Of a stretch of DNA of 64,000 nt, positions 1 to 9,304 are shown one piece after another. Made by a program: the position numbers and the translations under genes. Position 1 is the stretch's first letter. Every line of letters begins with the position of its first letter. Source of the stretch: Streptomyces sp. P9-A4 (lineage in GTDB: Bacteria; Actinomycetota; Actinomycetes; Streptomycetales; Streptomycetaceae); the NCBI RefSeq assembly GCF_036634195.1, contig NZ_JAZIFY010000001.1:5528501-5592500 (forward strand), read 5' to 3'. Under the pieces are notes generated by a model. The model did not search any database and had not been told where the DNA came from. It saw only the letters and a program-made list of their open reading frames with translations.

Positions 1-82
1 CATCATGGACCGGCTGGACTCGTTGCTGCCGACGGCGCCGGTGGTGTGGTTGCTGATGGCGTTGTTCGTCGGCACGGTCTGA
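1..82 (+). CDS. cdsA: Phosphatidate cytidylyltransferase C-terminus (partial)
   Basis: The window opens inside a reading frame (frame 2) that ends with the residues [17 protein letters not shown], then MALFVGTV and a TGA at 80-82. A hydrophobic tail following an 'I-M-D-R-L-D-S' stretch is typical of the end of CdsA, the membrane enzyme that makes CDP-diacylglycerol from phosphatidic acid and CTP. In Streptomyces this gene commonly precedes rlmN, which follows here after about 80 bases. Only about 26 residues are visible, so the family call rests on this short tail and on context. Confidence 0.7.
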   Translation, partial: IMDRLDSLLPTAPVVWLLMALFVGTV

Positions 83-162
83 CCTGCGGTTCTTTCGGTG
101 AAGGGCTCGTCGCCTCAGGGGCGGCGGGCCCTTCGTCGCATCTCTGCGACACTGGTAGCACC

Positions 163-1269
163 ATGCCCAAGCCCGGAGAACTCACTTTCGTCGCCCCCCG
201 CGGAGCCAAGAAGCCGCCGCGGCACCTGGCCGACCTCACGCCCGCCGAGCGGAAGGAAGCCGTCGCCGCGATCGGCGAGAAGCCCTTCCGCGCCAAGCAG
301 CTGTCCACGCACTACTTCGCGCGGTACGCGCACGATCCCGCCGAGTGGACGGACATTCCGGCCGCCTCGCGGGAGAAGCTGGCCGGGGAGCTGCTGCCCG
401 ATCTGATGTCCGTGGTGCGGCACATCTCGTGCGACGACGACACCACCCGCAAGACGCTGTGGCGGCTGCACGACGGCACGCTCGTCGAGTCGGTGCTCAT
501 GCGCTACCCGGACCGGGTGACCATGTGCATCTCCTCGCAGGCGGGCTGCGGGATGAACTGCCCCTTCTGCGCGACCGGGCAGGCGGGGCTCGACCGGAAC
601 CTGTCGACCGCCGAGATCGTGCACCAGATCGTGGACGGCATGCGGTCGCTGCGGGACGGGGAGGTGCCCGGGGGACCGGCGCGGCTCTCCAACATCGTGT
701 TCATGGGCATGGGGGAGCCGCTCGCGAACTACAAGCGGGTCGTCGGATCGATCCGTCGGCTCACCGACCCCGAGCCGGACGGTCTGGGTCTGTCGCAGCG
801 CGGCATCACCGTGTCCACGGTGGGTCTCGTGCCCGCGATGCTGCGGTTCGCCGACGAGGGCTTCAAGTGCCGCCTCGCGGTCTCGCTGCACGCCCCGGAC
901 GACGAGCTGCGCGACACCCTGGTGCCGGTCAACACGCGCTGGAAGGTGCGTGAGGTCCTCGACGCCGCCTGGGAGTACGCGGAGAAGTCCGGGCGCCGGA
1001 TCTCCATCGAGTACGCGCTCATCCGGGACATCAACGACCAGGCGTGGCGCGGTGACCTGCTCGGCCGGCTCCTCAAGGGCAAGCGGGTGCACGTCAACCT
1101 GATCCCGCTGAACCCGACGCCCGGTTCGAAGTGGACCGCGTCCCGTCCCGAGGACGAGAAGGCCTTCGTCGAGGCCATCGCGCGCCACGGTGTGCCGGTG
1201 ACCGTGCGGGACACCCGAGGTCAGGAGATCGACGGTGCCTGTGGACAGCTGGCCGCCGCCGAACGCTGA
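163..1269 (+). CDS. rlmN: 23S rRNA (adenine(2503)-C2)-methyltransferase RlmN
   Basis: A radical-SAM methyltransferase of 368 residues that methylates C2 of A2503 in 23S rRNA (family members also act on A37 of some tRNAs). The 4Fe-4S ligands form CGMNCPFC at about residues 129-136. The two cysteines used in methyl transfer can be seen as C122 (MCISSQAG) and about C360 (DGACGQL). The GEPL stretch (GMGEPLANY) is also present. I chose the ATG at 163, which begins MPKPGELTF; the open frame runs upstream to 46, but those codons lack the family sequence and overlap the cdsA end. The start has no strong ribosome binding site. The gene stands alone, followed by the TPP riboswitch. Confidence 0.96.
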   Translation: MPKPGELTFVAPRGAKKPPRHLADLTPAERKEAVAAIGEKPFRAKQLSTHYFARYAHDPAEWTDIPAASREKLAGELLPDLMSVVRHISCDDDTTRKTLWRLHDGTLVESVLMRYPDRVTMCISSQAGCGMNCPFCATGQAGLDRNLSTAEIVHQIVDGMRSLRDGEVPGGPARLSNIVFMGMGEPLANYKRVVGSIRRLTDPEPDGLGLSQRGITVSTVGLVPAMLRFADEGFKCRLAVSLHAPDDELRDTLVPVNTRWKVREVLDAAWEYAEKSGRRISIEYALIRDINDQAWRGDLLGRLLKGKRVHVNLIPLNPTPGSKWTASRPEDEKAFVEAIARHGVPVTVRDTRGQEIDGACGQLAAAER

Positions 1270-1304
1270 GCTTGTACTCTGAGTTCGAACACATCTCCAT
1301 ATTC

Positions 1305-1400
1305 CGACAGGGGAGCGCCACAGCGCTGAGAGTGCGGCACCGTCAGGCCGCAGACCCTCTGAACCTCGCCCAGGTCATTCTGGGTAGGAAGTTCGGTCGT
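1305..1400 (+). promoter_or_regulatory. TPP riboswitch (THI element)
   Basis: Downstream of rlmN and upstream of the thiamine transporter, the conserved TPP aptamer pieces appear in order: GGGGAGC (from 1310), GCTGAGA (1324-1330), ACCCTCTGAACC (1363-1374), and a CAGG / CTGGGTAGGAAG stretch (1381-1391). Outer complementary bases near 1305 and 1397 can form P1. The aptamer is known to bind thiamine pyrophosphate and switch off thiamine genes. Its place directly before a substrate-binding lipoprotein gene supports the assignment of that transporter to thiamine. Confidence 0.93.
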
Positions 1401-1415
1401 AACTCATGCTGTTGC

Positions 1416-1453
1416 GCCCTGCCCGCGTCCGGTCCGCCGGACGCGGGCAGGGC
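1416..1453 (+). terminator. Strong hairpin between TPP aptamer and thiB (expression platform)
   Basis: A perfect 16-bp GC stem (1416-1431 with 1438-1453) closed by a 6-base loop sits between the aptamer and the AGGAGG of the next gene. It has no T-run after it. It could be a terminator of the riboswitch or a structural element that governs access to the ribosome binding site; the sequence alone does not decide which. Confidence 0.6.
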
Positions 1454-1489
1454 CGCGTCTCTTCCTGGACACACCCAGGAGGAATCTCA

Positions 1490-2599
1490 GTGAGCACCAC
1501 CTCAGTGAGCACCAAGAAGATGGCCGCCGCCGCGCTCGTCGCGGCGCTGGGCGTCACCACCCTCGCCGCCTGCGGCACGGACGACGTCCGCGGCGCCGAG
1601 GGGAAGACCGGTGCACCGGCGCCGAAGACCGTGACGCTGGTGAGCCACGACTCGTTCAACGCCTCCAAGGAGGTGCTGGCGGCGTTCACGAAGCAGACCG
1701 GTTTCACCGTCAAGGTCCTCAAGAGCGGGGACGCGGGCGAGGCCGTCAACAAGGAGATCCTGACCAAGGGCTCCCCGCAGGGCGATGTCTTCTTCGGTGT
1801 CGACAACACGCTGCTGTCCCGCGCCCTCGACAACGGGATCTTCGTCCCGTACGAGGCGAAGGGCCTGGACCGGGTCCCGGCGGCGTACCAGCTGGACAAG
1901 GAGCACCGGGTCACTCCGGTCGACTCCGGTGACATCTGCGTCAACTACGACAAGAAGTACTTCGCGGACAAGAAGCTGGCGCCGCCGGTGAGCTTCGACG
2001 ATCTGGCGAAGCCGGCGTACAAGGACCTGCTCGTGGTCGAGAACCCGGAGCGGTCCTCTCCGGGGCTCGGGTTCCTGCTCGGTACGGCCGCGAAGTACGG
2101 CGACGAGGGCTGGCAGGACTACTGGAAGAAGCTCCGGGACAACGGTGTGAAGACCGTCGACAGCTGGGAGCTGGCGTACAACCAGGAGTTCTCCGGTTCG
2201 GCCGGAGGCAAGCAGGCCAAGGGCGACCGGCCGCTCGTCGTGTCGTACGCCTCCAGCCCGCCGGTCGAGGTGCTGTACGGCGAGCCGCAGCCGAAGGTGG
2301 CGCCCACCGGGGTGTCCACGGGGACCTGCTTCCGGCAGACCGAGTTCGCGGGGCTACTGAACGGGGCGAAGAACCCCGAGGGCGGCAAGGCGCTGATCGA
2401 CTTCCTGATCTCGAAGAAGTTCCAGGAGGACATGCCGCTCCAGATGTTCGTCAACCCGGTGGCGAAGGACGCGGCCCTGCCGGAGCTGTTCACGAAGCAC
2501 GGTGTGGTCGTCGAGAAGCCGGAGACCATGGCGCCGGAGAAGATCGCCGAGAAGCGTGACGCGTGGATCCAGCAGTGGTCGTCGCTCGTTCTGAAGTAG
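1490..2599 (+). CDS. thiB: Thiamine ABC transporter substrate-binding lipoprotein
   Basis: A 369-residue periplasmic-type binding protein. The GTG at 1490 is preceded by AGGAGG with 6-base spacing; the ATG at 1406 in the same frame lies in the riboswitch leader and is not credible. A second in-frame GTG is at 1505. The N-terminus is a lipoprotein signal with lipobox LAAC (Cys about residue 28), so the protein should be anchored outside the membrane. The mature part (VTLVSHDSFNASKEVLAAF, then DVFFGVDNTLLSRAL) resembles the thiamine / Fe(III)-type binding family. A TPP riboswitch upstream and a permease and ATPase immediately downstream define a thiamine (or TPP, or precursor) importer. Confidence 0.93.
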   Translation: MSTTSVSTKKMAAAALVAALGVTTLAACGTDDVRGAEGKTGAPAPKTVTLVSHDSFNASKEVLAAFTKQTGFTVKVLKSGDAGEAVNKEILTKGSPQGDVFFGVDNTLLSRALDNGIFVPYEAKGLDRVPAAYQLDKEHRVTPVDSGDICVNYDKKYFADKKLAPPVSFDDLAKPAYKDLLVVENPERSSPGLGFLLGTAAKYGDEGWQDYWKKLRDNGVKTVDSWELAYNQEFSGSAGGKQAKGDRPLVVSYASSPPVEVLYGEPQPKVAPTGVSTGTCFRQTEFAGLLNGAKNPEGGKALIDFLISKKFQEDMPLQMFVNPVAKDAALPELFTKHGVVVEKPETMAPEKIAEKRDAWIQQWSSLVLK

Positions 2600-4250
2600 G
2601 GCGGGACCTGCGGGGGGACGTGACGCGGCTGGGGCTGATGGCCCTGCCCGTCGCGTTCTTCGCCGTGTTCTTCGCCTGGCCCGTCGTGTCGATCGTCGAC
2701 CGGGGGCTGCGGCCCGACGGGGCCTGGCGGTTCGGCCGGATCGGCGAGACGCTGAGCCGGCCGGACATCCTGGACGTGCTCGGCTTCACGGCCTGGCAGG
2801 CGCTGGCGTCGACGGCGCTGACTCTGCTGGTCGCGCTGCCGGGGGCGTATGTCTTCGCGCGGTTCGACTTCCCGGGCAAGGGTGTTCTGCGGGCCGTGGT
2901 CACGGTGCCGTTCGTGCTGCCGACGGTGCTGGTCGGTACGGCGTTCCTCGCGCTGGTCGGCCGGAACGGTCTGACGGACGAGCTGTGGGGCCTGCGGCTC
3001 GACACCGGTGTGTGGGCGATCCTGCTGGCGCATGTGTTCTTCAACTACGCGGTCGTCGTCCGGACCGTCGGCGGGCTGTGGTCCCAGCTCGACCCCCGGC
3101 AGGAAGAGGCCGCCCGGGTCCTCGGCGCCTCGCGCTGGACGGCCTGGCGGACGGTGACGCTGCCCGCGCTGGTGCCGGCGGTGTCGGCGGCCGCCCTGAT
3201 GGTCTTCCTCTTCACGTTCACCTCCTTCGGCGTCGTACAGATCCTCGGCGGGGACGCGTACTCCACCCTGGAGGCGGAGATCTACCGGCAGACCGCGCGG
3301 CTGCTCGACCTGCCGACGGCCGCCGTGCTCACCCTGGTCCAGTTCGCGGCGGTCGGCGCGATCCTGGCCGTGCACGCGTGGACGGTACGGCGACGGGAGA
3401 GCGCCCTGCGGCTGGTGTCCCCGGAGCGGACCGCGCGCCGGCCGCGCGGCTTCGGGCAGTGGGCGCTGCTCGGCGGGGTCCTGGTGTCGGTGGCGCTGCT
3501 GATCCTGCTGCCGTTGGGGGTGCTCGTGGAGCGCTCCTTCGCGGGACCCGACGGGTACGGGCTGCGGTACTACCGGGCGCTCGGTTCGCTGGACGAGTCC
3601 GGCACCTTCCTCGTACCGCCGCTGGAGGCGATCGGGAACTCGCTGCGGTACGCGGTGGTCGCCACGGCCATCGCGGTGCTGATCGGCGGACTCGCGGCGG
3701 CGGCGCTGACCAGGCGGGCGGGGCGGCTGGTGCGGGGCTTCGACGCGCTGCTGATGCTGCCGCTCGGGGTCTCGGCCGTCACCGTCGGCTTCGGGTTCCT
3801 CATCACGCTGGACGAGCCGCCGTTCGATCTGCGGTCCAGCTGGATCCTCGTGCCGCTCGCGCAGGCCCTGGTCGGTGTTCCCTTCGTGGTGCGGACGATG
3901 CTGCCGGTGCTGCGGGCGGTGGACGAGCGGCTGCGGGAGGCGGCGGCCGTGCTCGGTGCCTCGCCGTGGCGGGCCTGGCGGGAGGTGGACCTGCCGCTGG
4001 TGCGGCGGGCGCTGCTGATCGCCGCCGGGTTCGCCTTCGCCGTCTCGCTGGGCGAGTTCGGTGCGACCGTCTTCATCGCCCGCCCGGACAGCCCGACGCT
4101 GCCGGTGGCGGTGGCCCGGCTCCTCGGCCGGCCCGGCGAACTCAACTACGGCCAGGCGATGGCCCTCTCGACGATCCTGATGGTGGTGTGCGCGGTGTCC
4201 CTGCTGCTGCTGGAACGGCTCCGGACCGACCGGACCTCCGGGGAGTTCTG

Positions 4251-4251
<1 letters not shown>
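2563..4251 (+). CDS. thiP: Thiamine ABC transporter permease (fused two-domain)
   Basis: A permease of up to 562 residues with about twelve membrane segments, made of two fused permease halves as in ThiP and FbpB-type proteins. Each half carries an EAA-type loop that contacts the ATPase: EEAARVLGASRWTAWRTVTL in the first half and EAAAVLGASPWRAWREVDLP in the second. The frame is open from a GTG at 2563, which overlaps the end of thiB by 37 bases; GTG codons at 2575 and 2620 are other possible starts, and the hydrophobic part begins only after 2630, so the true start is uncertain. It overlaps the ATPase gene start by one base (TGATG), indicating translational coupling. Confidence 0.92.
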
Positions 4252-5273
<1,022 letters not shown>

Positions 5274-5364
5274 CGGGTGCGATGAGTTTTGGCCGCCGTG
5301 GGAGTCTCCTGGTTGTTCGGTCTTGTCCGTCGTCTTGTTTGTCGACCACGCGGGAGGAACCACC

Positions 5365-6012
5365 ATGGGCCAATTGCTCAGAGTCCAGAACTTCAATGTC
5401 TCGTCCGATGGATTCGGTGCCGGTGAGGGCCAGAGTCTGGAGCGGCCGTTCGGTCATGCGGAGCCCGGGGAGATGTTCTCCTGGGCCGGGGCCACGGCGA
5501 GCTGGCCGATGCGGACCGACCCGGGCGGCAGCCGTGGCCTCGACGACTATCTGACGCGGGACTACGCGCGGAACATCGGCGCCGAGATCATGGGCCGCAA
5601 CAAGTTCGGTCCCCAGCGCGGGCCCTGGCGCGACGAGGAGTGGCAGGGCTGGTGGGGCGACAAGCCGCCGTTCCGTACGCCGGTGTTCGTGCTGACCCAC
5701 CACCCGCGGCCGTCGTTCACGCTCTCCGACACCACGTTCCACTTCGTGGACGCCGACCCCGCCACGGTCCTCGGGATGGCGCGGGAGGCGGCGGGGGGCA
5801 AGGACGTCCGGCTCGGGGGCGGGGCCACCACCATCCGGGAGTTCCTCGACGCCGGTCTCGTCGACACCCTGCATGTCGCGGTGTCGCCGGTGAAGCTCGG
5901 TTCCGGGGCGCGGCTGTGGGAGTCCCCGGACGAGCTGCTCGACCGCTTCCACCGCGATGTGGTGCCCAGCCCGGGCGGCAAGGTGACGCACCACCTGTTC
6001 TGGCGGAAGTGA
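5365..6012 (+). CDS. RibD C-terminal / dihydrofolate reductase family protein
   Basis: A 215-residue protein of the RibD_C / DHFR-like fold, an NAD(P)H-dependent reductase family. Signs are the family's nucleotide-binding pattern GGGATTIREFLDAGLVDTL near the C-terminus, followed by HVAVSPVKLGSGARLW, and the N-terminal region with 'MGRNKFGP' equivalent to the family's 'MGRxTY'. The ATG at 5365 has GGGAGGA seven bases upstream. The substrate is unknown; Streptomyces carry many of these genes and few have known roles. It is convergent with the next gene, with a large palindrome between them. Confidence 0.85.
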   Translation: MGQLLRVQNFNVSSDGFGAGEGQSLERPFGHAEPGEMFSWAGATASWPMRTDPGGSRGLDDYLTRDYARNIGAEIMGRNKFGPQRGPWRDEEWQGWWGDKPPFRTPVFVLTHHPRPSFTLSDTTFHFVDADPATVLGMAREAAGGKDVRLGGGATTIREFLDAGLVDTLHVAVSPVKLGSGARLWESPDELLDRFHRDVVPSPGGKVTHHLFWRK

Positions 6013-6015
6013 CCG

Positions 6016-6091
6016 GCCAGGGCCTGTCGTCACACTCCCGCCGGGGGGCCGCCCTTCGGGCGACGACGGGAGTTCGACGACAGGCCCTGGC
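6016..6091. repeat. 76-bp imperfect palindrome, MITE-like or palindromic repeat element
   Basis: Positions 6016-6040 and 6067-6091 are inverted copies of about 25 bases with two adjacent mismatches. Between them lies a smaller GCCC-TTC-GGGC hairpin. The element starts 4 bases after the stop of the reductase gene and contains the last codons and stop of the minus-strand membrane gene. Size, symmetry and position suggest a small non-autonomous palindromic element. It may also end transcription from both sides. Confidence 0.7.
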
Positions 6092-7070
6092 AGTGCTCGC
6101 AGTTCGTCCGGGTCGCCCGCTGGTACAGGAGGGTGGCCCGGGCGAGCGCGAGACCGTAGCCGCAGAAGCCTCCGTAGGCGACGGCGACCACCCAGGGGGC
6201 GTGGTCCGCCATGCCGAGGCCGATCACGCCCGCCCAGGCCAGCGCGCCGAGCGCGGCCAGGAAGGCGCCGAACGGGGCGAGCGCGCCCGCCCCCGCCCAG
6301 CCGAGCGCGAGGAGCGGCAGCCGGGGCAGCCGCCGGCCCCAGGGGCGGGTCAGTGCGAGTGCGAGGGCCATGCCGAGGAGAGCGAGGACGGCGGTGACGT
6401 CGATCCCGTGGTCGTACAGCCGGAGGCCCAGGTCGCTGGTGTACTCCGGGTCGGCGCCGGGGCGGCCGGTGCCCGTGTAGCCGGGGGTGACGCCCAGCGC
6501 CCAGGCCGTCTTGAGGACGGTGTACGGGACGAGGGCGGCGACGGCGACGAGACCGGCGCGGGTGGTGCGGGGAGCGGGCCCGGTGTCCTGGGGTCCGGTG
6601 TGGTGGCCGCGTCCGCCGCAGTACGGGCAGGTGCCGAGGGCCCGGCGGCGGTGGGCGAGGGCCGCGCGGCCCCAGAGCACCGCGCCCAGGACGGCGAGGG
6701 CCTGGTTGAGCAGGGCCGCCCAGTCGACCGGGTCCTGGTTGCGGGACAGGAAGAACAGCAGGTGGGTGGGGCTGAGGAGGGCAGGGAAGCCGGAGGTCAG
6801 ACAGAGCGCGGCGACCGCCCAGGCGGCCGTCGGCAGCCATCGGACGCCGGGGCGGCGGAGCAGTGCGTACGCGAGGGCCGCGGCGGCCCCGTACAGCACC
6901 GCCGCCCCCGTCTCGGCCGCCGTGCCGGTGCCCTTGGCAAGCAGGGTGTAGCCGAAGGCGGGGCCGGTGAGGGCGGCGAGGGCCGCGCCGGCGGCGTACA
7001 GCAGTGACCAGACGAACGCGGCCCGGCCCGCCCAGGAGGGCCAGGCGGCCAGGAGTGTCTTCGGTGTCAT
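6030..7070 (-). CDS. Multi-pass membrane protein of unknown function
   Basis: A 346-residue protein with about eight hydrophobic segments. I chose the ATG at 7070 (MTPKTLLAAWPSWAGRAA), since the membrane segments begin soon after; the open frame upstream is a shadow of the next gene region. A cytoplasmic-looking loop contains CPYCGGRG, a CxxC pair that could bind metal, and CEHC occurs near the C-terminus. The last residues (about 18, from GLSSNSRRR) are encoded inside the 76-bp palindrome, so the C-terminus has probably been replaced or extended by that element. I do not recognise a function. It may be co-transcribed with the ABC exporter pair upstream on the same strand, 140 bases away. Confidence 0.75.
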   Translation of the reverse strand: MTPKTLLAAWPSWAGRAAFVWSLLYAAGAALAALTGPAFGYTLLAKGTGTAAETGAAVLYGAAAALAYALLRRPGVRWLPTAAWAVAALCLTSGFPALLSPTHLLFFLSRNQDPVDWAALLNQALAVLGAVLWGRAALAHRRRALGTCPYCGGRGHHTGPQDTGPAPRTTRAGLVAVAALVPYTVLKTAWALGVTPGYTGTGRPGADPEYTSDLGLRLYDHGIDVTAVLALLGMALALALTRPWGRRLPRLPLLALGWAGAGALAPFGAFLAALGALAWAGVIGLGMADHAPWVVAVAYGGFCGYGLALARATLLYQRATRTNCEHCQGLSSNSRRRPKGGPPAGV

Positions 7071-7210
7071 GGCCCGAGCCTCCCGCCGGGGGCCCCGGCG
7101 GTCGTCGGTCCGTGGGCGCCTTCGTCTCCGCCGCGCGGCGGAGTCCCGGTCCGCCCCGGGTCGCGCCGGCGCCCCTCGGCGGTCGGGGGCGGTGGGTCCG
7201 CCCCGTGCTG

Positions 7211-8353
7211 TCAGCCCGTCAGGGGCAGTGCCGCCAGTTCCGCGATCGCCCAGGTCAGTGGGAGGAAGACGGCGAGGAGGACGCCCGCGCGCATCAGGGC
7301 GGCCGTGCGCAGGACCGTGGGCGGGGCGCCGATGCGGAGGAGGGCCTCGGCGGTGTGGGCGCGGCCCTGCTTGGACTCCAGGGCGGCGGTCAGGAGGGTG
7401 GCGGTGGTGCAGGCGAGGATCAGCCCGGCGCCCAGGCCGGTCAGCGGTCCGAAGGTGCCGGAGCCGGAGCTGTACAGCGAGGCTCCCGCGAGCGTTCCGG
7501 AGACGACCGCGCTGACCACGCCGAGGGGCCGGCCGATACGGCGGGACTCGTCCATCAGGACGCGTCCCGCGAGCAGCCGGGTGGCGCTGGGCCGGACGGC
7601 CTGGAGGAGCCGGCCGCAGCCGTGGACGAGGCCGGGGCCGGCCAGCGCGAGGCCGATCGCGGTCAGGACCCAGCCGGTGAGGACGCCCGCCGGGTTGCCG
7701 TCGAAGCGGCCGGGCAGCGGGAGCCCGTCGCCGCCTCCGCGTCCCGCGTAGGTCTCGACGGCCAGGCCGACGGCGACCAGGGCGATGCCCCAGGGCAGTC
7801 CGCTCGACATCGGCTTCTCGGCACCCTCCGGAGCGGCGGGCGCGGTGCGCGGGCGCAGCGCGAGGCCGGCGGCGGTGGCGGCGGTGACCGGCAGGACGGC
7901 CAGCAGGGTGAGGGCTGCGGCGAGCGGCAGCGGCTGGTCGGCGGCGAGGAGGTCGGCGGCGGCCCCGTCGAAGGGCAGGCCCGTGATGTCGCCGCGCAGG
8001 TGCAGATAGAACAGCAGCGCGACGGCCGAGCCGAGCGTGCAGGCCACGGCGGTCGACGCGGCGGCGATGGCGGTGAGGCGGGCGGGGCCGAGTCCGACGG
8101 CCGAGAGCCCCGGGCGGGGCCGGGTGGCGGGGTCGGTACGGGCCACCGCGACGGCGAACTGGACGGTGGCGGCGAGCGGCAGGGCGCACCACAGCAGGCG
8201 CAGCACGGACGTGGAGGAGCGGTCCGGGTGCCCGACGGCGTATCCGAGGGTGCAGAGCAGGAGGAATCCCACCCCCGCGGCCGCGGCGGCGACGAGGAGC
8301 CGGCGCGTCAGGACGAGGGGGTGGGACCCGCGGGCTAGACGGAGAGCGAGCAC
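7211..8353 (-). CDS. ABC transporter permease-like membrane protein
   Basis: A 380-residue protein with about eight to ten membrane segments. The GTG at 8353 has GGAGGG nine bases upstream and overlaps the end of the ATPase gene by 19 bases, indicating coupling. The sequence begins VLALRLARGSHPLVLTRR, and the C-terminal block (LRIGAPPTVLRTAALMRAG) resembles the FtsX-like permease family, where a cytoplasmic helix in 'G-A-S/P...' contacts the ATPase. Together the two genes look like an exporter or mechanotransducing ABC pair of unknown substrate. Confidence 0.8.
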   Translation of the reverse strand: MLALRLARGSHPLVLTRRLLVAAAAAGVGFLLLCTLGYAVGHPDRSSTSVLRLLWCALPLAATVQFAVAVARTDPATRPRPGLSAVGLGPARLTAIAAASTAVACTLGSAVALLFYLHLRGDITGLPFDGAAADLLAADQPLPLAAALTLLAVLPVTAATAAGLALRPRTAPAAPEGAEKPMSSGLPWGIALVAVGLAVETYAGRGGGDGLPLPGRFDGNPAGVLTGWVLTAIGLALAGPGLVHGCGRLLQAVRPSATRLLAGRVLMDESRRIGRPLGVVSAVVSGTLAGASLYSSGSGTFGPLTGLGAGLILACTTATLLTAALESKQGRAHTAEALLRIGAPPTVLRTAALMRAGVLLAVFLPLTWAIAELAALPLTG

Positions 8354-9063
8354 GCGGCGACGCCCTCCGCCCCTGACGCCGGGGGTACGGCGGCGACCCG
8401 GCGGCCGTCGAGGAGTGCGACCGTGCGGTCGGCGAGCGCCGCGACCTCGCCTTCGTGGGTGGCGAGGATCACGGTGATGCCGTGGGAGCGGGCGGCGGCC
8501 GTCAGGGTGCGCAGGACCTGGGCGCCTTCGGCGCGGTGCAGGGTGGCGGTGGGTTCGTCGGCGAACAGCACCGTGGGGGTGGTGATGAGGGCGCGGGCGA
8601 TGGCGATCCGCTGGCGCTGGGGGTGGCTGAGGGCGTGCGGGCGTTTGCGGGCGCAGGCGCCGATGTCGAGGCGCTCCAGCCATTCCAGGGCGGTGGTCTT
8701 CGCGGCCCGGTGGGAGATCCCGCGGAGGAGCAGCGGCAGGGCGGTGTTCTCCCAGCCGGTGAGTTCGGGGACGAGGCCCGGTTCGGGGGCGATCCAGCCG
8801 AAGCGGTCGCGGCGGAGCCGTTCGCGCTGGGCGGGGCCCAGGGTGTGGACGGGGCCGCTGTTGAACCAGACCTCGCCCTGCTGGGCGACGAGCTGGCCGG
8901 ACAGGCAGCGCAGGAGTGTGGTCTTGCCGCTTCCCCGTGGTCCGACGACGGCGAGGATCTCGCCTTCGCGGACGCCGAGGGAGACGCCGCTGAGCGCGTC
9001 CGAACCGCCCAGGGCGCAGTGCAGGGAACGCGCCCAGAGCACGTCGTTGTCCGGTGGTGCCAT
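8335..9063 (-). CDS. ABC transporter ATP-binding protein with degenerate signature
   Basis: A 242-residue ABC ATPase. I chose the ATG at 9063 (MAPPDNDVLWARSLH), with GAGGTG seven bases upstream. Walker A is intact (GPRGSGKTT) and Walker B is VLFADEPTATL. Other motifs are unusual: the signature reads LSHPQRQR instead of LSGGQ, the usual Q-loop glutamine is missing (GWIAPEPGLVPELTG), and the D-loop is ATLHR. The switch region ATHEGEV keeps the histidine. Such changes suggest slow or regulatory ATP turnover. It heads the pair with the permease gene. Confidence 0.85.
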   Translation of the reverse strand: MAPPDNDVLWARSLHCALGGSDALSGVSLGVREGEILAVVGPRGSGKTTLLRCLSGQLVAQQGEVWFNSGPVHTLGPAQRERLRRDRFGWIAPEPGLVPELTGWENTALPLLLRGISHRAAKTTALEWLERLDIGACARKRPHALSHPQRQRIAIARALITTPTVLFADEPTATLHRAEGAQVLRTLTAAARSHGITVILATHEGEVAALADRTVALLDGRRVAAVPPASGAEGVAACSLSV

Positions 9064-9180
9064 CGCGTACACCTCGATGTCGGATCCGATCTGTGTCCCC
9101 CGTCCGGGGGAACGAAGGACGGGCCTGTCGGTCACTGGGCACCGTAAGGATTCGGATCCGTCCGTATGGACAGCACGCGG

Positions 9181-9220
9181 CCCGGGTGGCCGCCATCCAC
9201 TCGGATGGCGGCACGCCCGG
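9181..9220 (-). terminator. Hairpin terminator downstream of the class III aminotransferase
   Basis: A 10-bp perfect inner stem (GCCGCCATCC, 9189-9198, with 9203-9212) is enclosed by an outer CCCGGG pair. A second hairpin, with an 8-bp TCACGCCG stem, lies at 9229-9250. Both follow the minus-strand aminotransferase stop at 9305 and precede the next minus-strand gene. Confidence 0.65.
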
Positions 9221-9304
9221 GCCGGGGTCACGCCGTGAGGGCGGCGTGATGCTGGGGGGAGACCGTCAGGGGGCCGGTCCCGCAGCGGGGTCTCGCAGGG
9301 GGTC

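Noticed and set aside
1406..1489. ATG at 1406 as the start of thiB
   Set aside because: It falls in the riboswitch leader and hairpin; the GTG at 1490 has an AGGAGG and starts the lipoprotein signal.
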